A stretch of 64,000 nucleotides of DNA from Zancudomyces culisetae (taxonomy: Eukaryota > Kickxellomycota > Harpellomycetes > Harpellales > Legeriomycetaceae), in assembly GCA_001969505.1 (NCBI GenBank), contig LSSK01000073.1, forward strand, positions 1-64,000, written 5' to 3'. Below are positions 33,776-45,200 of the stretch, one piece after another; positions within the stretch are counted from its first letter, which is position 1; each line of letters begins with the position of its first letter. A program made the translations under genes and the position numbers. The notes below the pieces were generated by a model, which was not told the DNA's origin, did not search any database, and worked only from the letters and a program-made list of their open reading frames with translations.

Positions 33776-33914
33776 GCGGTTTAGAATCAGCTTTGCTGAT
33801 AAATTGGCTAGGTTTCAAAAAATTTGATAATTGTTTTCCCGATAGTAACATATGCACCCTTTGAGGCGTATTTACATTTTATTACTTTTACAAATTTAAA
33901 AAGAACAATCCACA

Positions 33915-34862
33915 ATGTTAAAAAGATTTTGGAAGGAAGTTGGCAAACGAGTCTGGATAGTAAGTTTTCAAGAATTTATATCCTATAAAGCACAATCTTT
34001 TTTTTTTAATCTTGAACTCAGCACCTTTTACCCTCACAAAATCTTTGCTAGATAAATACATGAATGATTATAATCAAATATGGTTTACTTCAAAGATTAT
34101 GCAGTTATTATCCTCGAGATGATAGAACTAAAAACATACTTGTATTGTATTAGAGAGACTATAAGGATTCAATTTACGCATCTGGAGCATACCGTGAGCC
34201 ACCACCGGCAGATCAGCCAGCCTACAAGGTTCCAAAGACCGAGGCATCAGATCTATCTAATAATTCGTACATGAAGCGAGATGTGAGACGTAATTATCCA
34301 AAATGGTCGACATTTTCTCAATCCGACGTTGCGAACCTCTTGACTACAGCGGAGCCTGTGCCAAAGTACATACTTCATATTTGTTTGGTATATAAATAAT
34401 ACGATTTCGGGAAAAAACTATATCAATTATATGAATATAGCTACATATTTTCCAGTCGTGGAAATATAAATGTGTAGAACAAAGACTAAAAATGTGCAAT
34501 CCAAACTATCACAATAAATAGAATCGAGGAAGCAAGTGCAGACAAGGGAACTGCAGTTGAGCAAAGCACTCAAGTAACACGAAAGCTTGAATCAGTGATT
34601 CTCGAGGCAAAAACCCCACTTTATTCAGTATCTAATCTCCCACCCACACCAGGTACCAACTATACATACAGAATATCACCAGAACAAGAGGAAGAGCAAC
34701 CAGGCCAATACTACCCAACATATAAGGTTTATTAATAGCATTTTAATATGAAATAGGAGAAATATTTTATGTTTTACAAAATAAAGAAATGAAGCTTTGA
34801 TATATACACAGGTTAACGCTGTTGCTAATTGGTACTCGCTAAGGCTATCTAGTATCCAGTAA
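33915..34862 (+). CDS. Probable mitochondrial complex I accessory subunit (fungal 17-21 kDa type)
   Basis: A small four-exon gene: 33915-33959, 34154-34365, 34522-34726 and 34812-34862, giving 170 residues (about 19 kDa). Features are a basic N terminus (MLKRFWKEVGKRVW), a Pro-rich segment PPPADQPAYKVPKTEA, then KRDVRRNYPKWSTFSQSDVANLL. The run (R)D-RR-YP-(L/W)S--(T/S)QSDV--LL is one I associate with fungal NADH:ubiquinone oxidoreductase accessory subunits of roughly 18-21 kDa, so function in the inner-membrane complex is inferred. The last intron has an unusual donor, GTTTAT; if unspliced, translation stops three codons later, at 34735. The spliced end is preferred because exon 4 continues in frame with an ordinary sequence (VNAVANWYSLRLSSIQ). 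Its stop lies 6 bp from that of the convergent sirtuin gene. The family assignment needs a profile search. Confidence 0.55.
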
Positions 34863-34868
34863 TAAATA

Positions 34869-36779
34869 TTATAGTTCAGACCCCAACAACTCAAAATCAC
34901 TAGAATATAGATCGGATAATGTGGTTGCGTCTGAGAAAAGGTTAACAAACGTGTCATTGGAGTATAGAGATGGATCAAATTCACAGTACGGGCTATTTCC
35001 CGATACAAGGGTTTGGAGAGACAGCGGTATGTCATCGTCATCGTCGTCGTCATCACCACCTGCTCCATCATTGTTTTTGACGCTGCCATCATGACTGCTA
35101 GCATTTTCTGTGTCATCTTCAGAAAGTGTTTTACGTTTTACAGATCTTGTACGTTTTGGTTTTGGGCGTTGTTGCGAGGCTGAATCACGCGATTCGGGCT
35201 TATTAGCCAGCTCGGAATATATTGGACAACCCAGCATATCAACAACAACATCAGAGGGCCCATCTACAAAATAGTCAAAGACAGAATCCCAACCTGCAAA
35301 CGATGTTGGTGTTCCGCAATTGATCAGCAAAGATTTCGCTGCACCCAGCTTATGTACACCAGAAGTGCTTGCCTTTACACACTTTGACAGTTCTCTCACA
35401 AGGCGCTTTACACCTGGGATTTTAAGCGATGTGCCCATAACTATCAGCAGGTCTGGTTTTCGGCGCAAATCATATTCGCTAAGCGCTCCGATTATGTGCT
35501 ATTTTTTATAAAACGCGATTAGTCGCATTCTGGGTTTATTAGTATAATATAAACTTACCGCTTGGGGATGAAATTCATTGTACAACACAACTGCTGGCCG
35601 TAACACTCCAATGCTCAGCATTCTCTTTCCATCTTCATTCCGCCGTTCGGTTATTTCCAGGCAGTTAGGACATGGAACAACTTCTCCATTACAAAATTGA
35701 TCGATGTATTCGTCAGAAAACAAATACTGTTTATGGCAGACTGTACAGCTAACAAATTCTAAACTCCCATGCAACTGAACCACCTTTGTATATGTTTTGT
35801 CAAGCTTAAGAGCCCTCCGATGATTCCAAACTCTTTTATTTGTATTACCAACCGTTCCTGCCGCGTCTCCTGTGTTCTGAGATTCAGCTACCTCATGTTT
35901 TATCTCTACTTCCTCACTTCTAGACTCATCCTTCGCTTTCACATCTCCGTATTCTTCTTGTTTTTCTCTACACCTCGCTATTTCTTCCCCTACTTCTTTT
36001 CTGAATTTTTCCAGAAAACTTGTACAAGACTTTGATTGATTAGTATTATCCGTAATTCCAGCATTTGTGTCGCCAATAAACTTCTTCATAAGTTCGTTTT
36101 TGCCCTCCAGGTGTGATTCCTTAAATATACTATCCATCTTATTTTCTGACTCGTCCTGACTATCTTTTTCTTCTTGCCTGAGCTCCCTATCTATAGATGT
36201 TGGATTTTCATCAACAACAACAACTTCATCATCCCCCGCTTCAACTAGAGTATCGTCGCTTTTTCTTCGCTTTCTCTTGCTCTCATTTAGGCAAAACGAC
36301 GTTTGTAGTCCTGCGAGTTTCTCTAGATTGTCGATATTCTGTGTATAACACCTTAACAATCGCCCCTCCTGGTCCAACTTTTTAATAAATGTATGCGTCG
36401 GCGTACATTCTGCCCGTTTCACCGTCTGTTTTAATTCACCCATAAAGTTGTAAAACAATTGGGTTTTTCGTGGGCTTCTAAACAAACTAGCATCAAATAA
36501 ATCTTGTCCTTTTGCAACTTCCTTTGGGTATTTCCGCTTTAATTGTTCAAAAAGTCCATCCGGAGACCTAAAATCTGGGATTCCCGAGGAGACTGAGATC
36601 CCTGCCCCCGTGATCACAATACATCTCTTTGCCGCCTCAATAGATCTTTTGAAATTTGCCCAGTTTTCCAAAATATCTGGCTCCGATTTGATTTCATTGG
36701 TTTCTGTATCTTTAAACAATTTATCTACATCTATTTTTATCGTCTTTCCCACCTTTGATTCATCACGTATTTTGTCCAT
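34869..36779 (-). CDS. HST4: NAD-dependent histone deacetylase, Hst3/Hst4-like sirtuin
   Basis: A sirtuin; yeast Hst3/Hst4 remove acetyl from histone H3 Lys56 and guard genome stability. Two exons, 36779-35559 and 35498-34869, with a 60-nt intron, give 616 residues. Motifs: GAGISVSSGIPDFRS (58-72), TQNID (146-150), LHGS with catalytic His at about 337, zinc ligands CTVC (345, 348) and CPNC (370, 373), then VMGTSLKIPGV and LLINCGTP. The C-terminal WDSVFDYFVDGPSD stretch resembles Hst3/Hst4 rather than Sir2. Between TQNID and the catalytic His lies a charged, low-complexity insert of about 170 residues, where most sirtuins have about 20. The C-terminal tail is basic then acidic with a run of eight Asp, and could hold a nuclear localisation signal (RPKPKRTRSVKRK). 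The first ATG in frame is at 36779. Confidence 0.92.
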
Positions 36780-38259
36780 ACTCAAGCCGTAATATTTTAC
36801 GCTAACACCTTCAATTTGTTGCTAAGTTTAGAATAGATACTGTTTGCTTGTCTATTGAAGATGTGTTTAATCGATTTTTAAATCGCTTTTAGGTATTTCG
36901 TAGTTTATAGTTTTTGGAAGGGTGCTTATATTTTATTTTGCAAAGAACGTGAAATGGGAAATTCGTGAAATCCAAAAGTAAAAAAAATCTGCAAAAGAGA
37001 TTCTATATCCATTTTTAGCACCTCACACGGGCTGAAAAAATTCAGCTAATTTGTGCTTGACATACATCAGGCATTTTTATTGGTGTCCACGAGCAAGTGG
37101 GAATATTAAACATGATGCCCAAAATATTGTCGCATAGTATTCAGAATGCGAGTAAATAGTACTATCAAAACCTTCCAAGTGCGCAGGAAACTTGTAAAAA
37201 CAAATGATCTCCCAGTTTTCAGCTGGAATGATCATAATAGTTTGCTTTTGATTCGCTTTGTTGCACCAGAATAGACAACAGCTATACGAGTTATTGCCAA
37301 TTAAACTAGTTTAGGTAATAACCAAATAAAATCTGTGAATAGTTCCGCCACACTACATTTTGTACTAATAGCTAGAAAGGAAAGTTTTTATATTTCCCCA
37401 CCATCAACTCGGCTTATTATACTATCTTCACATTTTAATTCTTTATCACGTTATAGATCATTACAAAGCCTCTTGGTTGTAGCTAAGCTATTCAAAAGTA
37501 ACCAAAAAAAAAGCAGAAGGGGAGTTGATATGTGCGCATTTCACTACCATATCCTCTCCCTATCCCACTATATCTCTCAGAATGTTGTTTCTGCCTTGTA
37601 TGCTGTAAAAGGTCAGGTGGATAAAATATCATTTATTGTCTGAACTATCACTATCACCGGAATTTTGATATGGCATGATTAGTTGCCCATAATACCAACG
37701 ATGGCTGAAATAAAGATGATAAAACAACACATGTGAGTTGGTATGAGTTATATATTTTAGCCTTTTATATCAAACATACCTCTAAAACCAAGATAAACCC
37801 CCTTGTCCTGTAAAAAAAGGCCTGGTTTTTATCTGCAAAAAATTGTATTTTACTGCCATTGATGCTGTTGTGTACCAACTCTTGACCAACTAGTGTAATT
37901 ATGATTTGTGCCTATTTGTTATGATACAAGCACAATTGAGTGGTTAAATTATCTGGTAAAATAAAAGAAGAAAAAGTCCTGAAACATAGTAGGAAATTGC
38001 TAGCTCGAAAACGTGTGAACTTTCAAGCCTAAACATAATAAAACAGGTTCATTATTGCTGTTAAATTGACAAGATTGCGCTAATTAGCTTGCAATCATAT
38101 TTCGTCAACACCAATAATGCTGCCTGAAAATATGAAAAATTGGTGTAGGAAAACAAAAACACAAACGAAGCTCATTTCTATATTAAAACACTAAAAAGCG
38201 AACACACCTAGAGCCATCTCATAGTTTTCACAAATTTTCAAGTCTAACAGTGGGAGAAG
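36780..38259. other. Divergent intergenic region between the sirtuin and SNF4 genes
   Basis: About 1.48 kb containing the promoters of both flanking genes. It is AT-rich. One open frame (37335-37643) shows no recognisable product. No RNA gene or repeat of note was seen. Confidence 0.55.
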
Positions 38260-39846
38260 ATGAGTTTAAGCAACAACAGCAACAGTACCATGGAGCCTAA
38301 TCTAGTAAAAAGCGATCATGAAAATTTAGTAGAAGAAATAACTCTTTTCTTGAAGGAGCATAGCGGCTACGACATGATGCCGGTGAGTTGTAGCACAACA
38401 GTTCTCGATGCAAAACTTTTGCTTACCAAGGCTGTAACAGCGCTTATTCAAAACAGTAAGTACTCTTCAACTTGTGGATGAACTTTTAAATTCCTTCACG
38501 ACTTTAGTCTAATGTAGAATTAAATTAAAATAACTAACAGTGAAATACTTTGTTAACAGATATAGAAAATGCCCCAATTTACGATTCGAAAGCCCAGCAA
38601 TATTCTGGATTGCTAACAACATTTGATTTGAATAATATCATTCATTTCTACTACACAGAATTCAGCTACCAAGATGCTCTGGAGGATACGGCAAATCTCA
38701 AATTAGATCGATATTTGGGTAAAAATCTCTTAATATGTTAATCTTATTTATGATATTTGAGGATGTATTCAATAAATGATATTTATATCTGATGAAAACG
38801 TGGTATCATGTAGAAATATCTAGATTATACCAGCAAAACAGTCCCACCGAACTAAAAAACTATCCGCTGGACTCGCTTTTTAGTATGGCTGAACGCCTGC
38901 TTTCATCAAATAGTTCAGCAATTACTTTGGTGGACTCAGAACCAGGTACCAAAAAGGATGTTATTGTCACTACTATTTCGAAATACCAAATCCTCCAGTT
39001 TATAGCCACAAATGTAGGTTAACGTTCTTGATATACTCTCTCTTTTTTTACTCACTACCAGATATTTAAATACCATAATTCGAGTTGGACATAATGTTAA
39101 AGTTAAAAAACATATTTACTCTCATCACTAAAGCAACTATGATGATTACTGTAGTTAAAGGGAAAGGAACTGATGAAACAAAACACAATAACCGATCTTG
39201 GGATTGGCAGTTTTGGGAAACTTTACACGGCAACTATGGATACGCCCATAATAGATATCATCAAGATCTTGGTTGCAGACTCGGTTTCTTCTGTCTTGAT
39301 TCTTGATGACCAAGGTGAGCCCCCTTCCCCATTTTTGGGGTTTAATATGTAATAAAACCTATTTTGGATAGTCTCGATGTTTCACTTATTGTGCTCTACA
39401 ATATCAACACTCTAACCATTGTACAATTTTGTGTATATTTTTTATAGGCACTTTGCTGAATGCTTTCACCAGGTCAGACGTAATTGTAAGTGTATTTCAG
39501 GAGGGGTGCATTGCATCTCTACTATGATATAATTAATCTCCTATACTCTACATATTTATGGGCCATGGCGTATTGATTTTGAAATAAATTTTTGTACACA
39601 CGATAGTTTTTGGTCAAAGAACAGCTTTTAACCGAACTTACGCTGCCAGTATCACGAGCGTTTGATCTTAGGCCAGAGGATTATGTAGGAATACATACTT
39701 GTGGAGTGGGCGAGAGTCTATGGTCAATCATGAATTTTCTGCGCAAGAAACGCATCCACCAGATCATTGTTGTTGACAAAGACACTAAACCCCTAGGCGT
39801 GATATCTCTGAGTGATATATTAAAAGCGCTTCTTTATGTTAACTAA
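38260..39846 (+). CDS. SNF4: SNF1/AMPK gamma subunit (Snf4-like, four CBS repeats)
   Basis: The nucleotide-sensing regulatory subunit of the SNF1/AMPK energy-stress kinase. Six exons in consistent phase: 38260-38455, 38560-38718, 38814-39013, 39155-39314, 39448-39485 and 39607-39846, giving 330 residues, close to yeast Snf4 (322). Landmarks are FLKEHSGYDMMPVS at the N terminus, APIYDSKAQQYSGLLTTFDL (first CBS), YPLDSLFSMAERLL and ISKYQILQFIATN (second), MDTPIIDIIKILVADSVSSV (third) and RIHQIIVVDKD with LGVISLSDILKALL (fourth). The third intron uses the weaker donor GTAGGT at 39014; using the next GT instead (39018) would break the phase. A 38-nt exon 5 is internal. Gene order gives no operon-like information, and the alpha and beta subunits are not in the window. 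Confidence 0.92.
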
Positions 39847-40606
39847 AATCATGTATCCATGCCTTATGTTTAATCTTAATTTTATAGAATGATTTATCTT
39901 TACTATTATTGTTTTGAAGTCCTAACCTATTTATTCTTCTTTTCGATCCATATCTGTTTATTTTTTCATTCAAAAACATATCGCTTCACTCGCAAGCACG
40001 TCATAACTTTTACAGCTGCGACTTTAAATAAATCATGTACAAGGTAAAGAAAAAGATATATGATTGAATTGGAGACACGATGCAAATTAACAGCCCTAAC
40101 TCTTACAGTTGGCCGCATTAGACTCTGAACAACACACCACACTAGTACCATTTAACTCATTTTTGGAATTGCTATAGTCCAACGTATCATGAAAAGTTGG
40201 AGTGTAGGGATGAATCGATACAAGTAGTCTGTCATTAATATTATGATTTGTACCCTATTAACAATGTCCAGTTGAAGAAAGCGCTAGAGCCTGGGTATTT
40301 TAAACCTCACTTTTACTTTGGAGTATATTGGGATATTTTTTATATTTACTTTTTGCTGGGATCTATTCACATTCAACGTATTGAATGTTTTTGTATTCTG
40401 TAATATCAAAAACATTTGAAAATTAAAAGCCAATAGATGCCTGATAAACTATACCTTTTATATAATTGCTGAGGTCCCACACCCGAGCTGTTTGTTCTAA
40501 TAGGAAAAACTCATCTAGCAAAAACAAACTTCCGTGTATTTTCTTTGGGAGAGGAAATGGAAATCAAAAAAGGGGCATAATTAATTGTTCTATTATCGAT
40601 ATTATC

Positions 40607-40893
40607 AAAAAAAATTTTTATCTCAGTAACTCTATGGAAGCTACAATAGCTACTATAACCAATAGCTCAAGAGTTAAAAAATTTTTATTGGTGGATAACA
40701 GAGATGGGTGGTAGGAGCAATTAGGATCTGAGCCCGGCTAATGCATCCAAATAAGAGCTGAGGAGGAACTTACGAAAACAAAATTTTATTCAGCAACATT
40801 GATAATGATCACAGACAACATTGAAGGATTAAAAGTGGGGGAAAGCTTAACAAAATCCAAACCAAAGCAAAATGAAAAAAAATTTTTTTTTTT
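40607..40893 (+). promoter_or_regulatory. A(n)T(n) blocks upstream of URA2
   Basis: A8T5 at 40607-40619 and A8T11 at 40875-40893, the latter preceded by TG to give a TGAAAAA...TTTTT core. They lie 1.4-1.7 kb upstream of the ATG, so they could serve URA2 only with a long leader or as distal elements. Confidence 0.3.
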
Positions 40894-40967
40894 GATGATC
40901 AGCTAGAAAACAGTATAGAAAAAAACTATAAAAGAAAACACCAAGCCGTAAAATGATATCTCTTTCT

Positions 40968-41215
40968 CTTTTATTACCGAGAGCTACTATAGTGTAAATT
41001 TTTATACAGTTTATACTATCGAAAATAAAGAAAGAAGGATCATATAGAAAAACTCAAACATTACAACTGGTTTAAGATCAAAACTGTTGAAATCAAAAAA
41101 CTATTTTGCTTGAACCATTATACTTTTTTTTTAGTAAAGAAAAAGTACTTTGACTGTTGTTGTGAGCGAGGAAGAAAAAAAAATCCACTTTTCTTGAAAT
41201 TCTCGGTAATAAAAG
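40968..41215. repeat. 15-bp perfect inverted repeat upstream of URA2
   Basis: The left arm CTTTTATTACCGAGA (40968-40982) is the exact reverse complement of the right arm TCTCGGTAATAAAAG (41201-41215), with 218 bp between. The arms contain CCGAG/CTCGG and are not pure A/T. They may be two opposed copies of a transcription-factor site. Confidence 0.7.
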
Positions 41216-42285
41216 GTAAATGAACATCTGATCATTATTATTGTCATCATATTTATATCAAGGAGAAGAGAGGTTTTATGGTGCGGGTGGATAAAAGATG
41301 TTTAAAATAACTCAAACTGTACTTGGTGTTGTATTTTATTCATTTTTTTTTGATGTGAATGTCCCTGCTGTCTGTGCGCCTCCATATTCTGTTTTTTTTG
41401 GTGTTTTTGCATGAAATGATGAAGTGTTAGTAAAGGGATGGTGGTATGTAGCAAGGGGGAGGGCTTGAGTTGATTGAGTTGACTCTAGAAGCTGCAATAT
41501 GCTGATCCCTCATCTCTTGTTTTTTTTTCAACTTCTCTCCTTTCGTTATCACCTTGTTACACTTACCTTCATCTTATCTTGCCTCCTTCCCTTCCCTGCA
41601 TTTGTTTTTGGGATTTCAGTGGTGGTTGTCGTTTTTTCCCTCCGTCTTTGACTGTCATATGAATCGTGATGAAAATATTATAAATATAACACCAAACTTA
41701 AATGGAAAATAGAAAGAGGATAAAGCTAAAGAAAAGTCTAGCTTAAGGATAAATATAGCTTGATATATCTTTTTTGTAAAAAAGAACTTGAGAAAGTATA
41801 TCCATAAGGGTAAACTATTTGCTTTAAAATCTAAACTATTCCAAAAGTAACCAACTGTTTTATAATCCTATTAAAAAAACGAGAGACGGAGACCTTGTTC
41901 AGGATAGTTGACTAAAGTATAGATAATAAGCTGTTGATTAAATCTTCTATAAATTTAGTTCAATATATCATACCTGTGTAAATAGATCAACTGCATTAAA
42001 CTTCTAAAGAAATATCAACACCACTGGAGATATCTTGAGACAGACCATCAAAAGTGCTGTTAAGAATAGAATAACAAGAGAAAAAGATAGTGAAAGGGGA
42101 AATATCAAAGATAAAATTCTGATAAACTTGCTACTATTTCTACATTGAGAATTATATATAAACACATAAAACTAACGGAGAAAAGGAATAAAAAAACAAT
42201 TCTAATTCAATCCAATCCAGTCTAATTTAACCTAGTCAAAAATATAACAAGAATAACAAACAGTAAAACAATTAAAAAGATAAAC

Positions 42286-45200
42286 ATGAACAAGTTTGCA
42301 ATTCAATCAGAAATACAGCCAGCATCAGGCAGAACATCACCAGATGGGTTTAGCACAGCATTTAGACCATGCGCAGCACCACAACAATCATTCAGCGCAA
42401 CAGCAGGCGTAAGATCACAAGAGGAACTGAGCGCTTATGAACCAACAATGGCGGCGCTTGTGTTGGAGGATGGAAGTGTTTACTTGGGTTATTCATTTGG
42501 ATCTCAAAAGGCATCAGTTAGTGGTGAATTGGTATTCCAGACAGGCATGACAGGATACCCAGAAGCGCTTACAGATCCTAGCAACACAGGATACCTGTTG
42601 GTTATGACATTCCCACTTATTGGTAACTATGGTGTACCAGACACTACATCAATGGATTCTGTTGTTCAGGATAGACTGGAGCACTTTGAATCCAACAAGA
42701 TTCATGTGAGCGCATTGGTTGTCGGACAGTACTCAGCAGAATACAGCCATTATATGGCAAAGACCTCACTATCACAGTGGTTGGTGGATAACGAGATCCC
42801 AGCAGTTTATGGTATTGATACTAGAGAGGTGACCAAGAAAATCAGAGAACAAGGTGCAATGAAGGGTAAACTTTTATTCCCCAAATTTGCTTTGGGAACA
42901 CAAGTCAGAAGCAGTGGAGGATACAATCTTGAGGGGTATGAAGATGTGTCCTGGCGTGACATCAACATTGAGAACTTGGCAGCAAAGGTATCAACCCAAG
43001 TAACCAGAGTATATTATCCAAGCAGTGACAAGGCATTGAAACATCCAAGCGGTAGAAACCTGCGAATTCTGGCTGTTGATTTTGGATTAAAGAAAAAACA
43101 GATTGTGGATATGGTTGAAGAGGGGCTGGAAGTAAAATTGGTTCCATGGGACTATGACTTTTTGGATGAGGAGGTAATTGATGGGTTGTTTTTGAGTAAT
43201 GGGCCAGGAAACCCAGAGGCTATACCAAGAGATATAGTAGTGAAGCGTATTGAAGAGGCAATTAGAAGAGAGAAATACCCGATATTTGGTATTTGTATGG
43301 GACATCAACTTTTAAGTTTGGCAAGTGGAGCAAAAACCATCAAAATGAAGTATGGAAACCGAGGAGCAAACATTCCATGTACAGATTTAAGAACCGGTAA
43401 ATGTTACATTACTTCACAAAACCACGGGTTTGCCGTTGAAGCCAGCAGCTTTAAGAAGGGTATAGTGGAATTGTTTGTTAATGCAAACGATGGGACTAAT
43501 GAAGGAATGATGTATGAGGATTTGCCATACTTTTCAGTTCAATTCCATCCAGAAGCGACACCTGGGCCTGAAGATACCAGGTTTTTGTTTAAAGAGTTTT
43601 CGCAACTTGTGGAAAAATGTAGTGCGCTGAGCAGCATTAGAGGTGTTCGATTAGCAGGAAATGCAGTAGATGCGTCATGGAAAGAAAAGATGTTTGGGGA
43701 GGTTAAAACAGGTGCAGGCAGAGTTGTTAATGGAAAGATGATTAGAAAGGTATTGGTTCTTGGATCAGGAGGACTTAGTATTGGGCAAGCGGGAGAGTTT
43801 GATTATTCTGGTTCTCAGGCAATCAAGGCATTAAAAGAAGAAGGTATTTATACCGTTTTGATTAATCCAAACATTGCAACCATTCAGACTTCAAAGGGGT
43901 TGGCCGACAAATGTTACTTCTTGCCAGTGACACCAGAGTATGTGCGCAAAGTAATTGAACATGAGAGACCAGATGGTATTTTCTGTACATTTGGTGGACA
44001 AACAGCACTCAATATCGGAGTGGCGCTTAATGATGAGTTTGAGGCACTGGGTGTTCAAGTGTTGGGTACACAGATAAGTACCATTAATACTACGGAGGAT
44101 CGGGAGTTGTTTGCCAAGGCAATGGAAGAAATCGGTGAGAAATGTGCACGTTCTGATACAGCAACAACAGTTGAGGAAGCATTGGCTGTGGGAGAACAGA
44201 TTGGATACCCAGTAATTGTCAGAGCTGCCTATGCCCTAGGAGGATTAGGTTCTGGATTTGCAGACAATGCTGAACAGCTTGAGGACTTGGCAATCAAGGC
44301 TCTGCAAACATCGCCACAAATTTTGGTAGAAAGATCAATGAAGGGATGGAAGGAAATTGAATATGAAGTGGTCAGAGACTCGGGAGACAACTGTATTGTC
44401 GTGTGTAACATGGAAAACTTTGATCCATTGGGAATCCACACTGGTGACAGTATTGTTATCGCACCTAGTCAAACACTTGACGACAACGATATGCAAATGT
44501 TACGATCTACAGCGATCAAAGTGGTCCGACATTTGGGTGTGGTTGGTGAATGTAACATCCAATACGCGCTTAACCCAAACTCCAATGAATACTGTATTAT
44601 TGAAGTCAATGCTCGTTTGTCACGATCATCTGCACTGGCTAGCAAGGCTACTGGTTATCCACTTGCGTTTGTAGCAGCCAAACTTGGGTTGGGAATAAAA
44701 CTAAACACATTAAGAAACTCGGTTACTAAGGTAACTACTGCATGTTTCGAACCCAGCTTGGACTATGTGGTGGTAAAGATGCCTAGATGGGATTTGGCCA
44801 AATTCCAGAGGGTAAACAAGGAACTTTCCAGTGCTATGAAGAGTGTAGGTGAGGTTATGGCTATAGGCAAAACATTTGAGGAGTGTTTGATGGAGGCTAT
44901 CCGCTCAGTAGATCCATCCTTTGTAGGGTTTGGCAAGAATGACTATGTGAGTGCTCATCCAGACGCTATAGATAGAGAGCTTGTTCAACCTACAGACAAA
45001 CGCCTGTTTGCTATTGCCAATGCCTTTTATTTAGGTTATTCGGTTGAAAAGGTTTGGGAATTGACTCGAATTGACAAGTGGTTTTTGTGCAAGCTGAGAA
45101 ATATTATCGAAACTGAAATTTTAATGGCGGCATGTTGTAACAATGGCCTACCAAAGATTTCGCCTTCTCTTCTTACTCGTGCCAAAATGATGGGATTCAG

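Larger units (their letters stand above)
31663..33914. other. Intergenic, low-complexity, no gene recognised
   Basis: About 2.25 kb between divergent genes (sphingoid-base kinase on minus, small complex I-like gene on plus). It contains pyrimidine-rich tracts near 31850-31930 and a 9-bp tandem repeat at 33215-33259. An open frame at 33109-33540 is low-complexity, overlaps that repeat and is not supported as a gene. Confidence 0.55.
39847..42285. other. Long intergenic/5' leader region of URA2
   Basis: About 2.4 kb of AT-rich DNA upstream of URA2. It holds two A(n)T(n) blocks (40607-40619 and 40875-40893), a 15-bp perfect inverted repeat (40968-40982 with 41201-41215), and a purine-rich stretch immediately before the start codon. 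No gene was recognised, though an untranslated first exon cannot be excluded. Confidence 0.55.
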
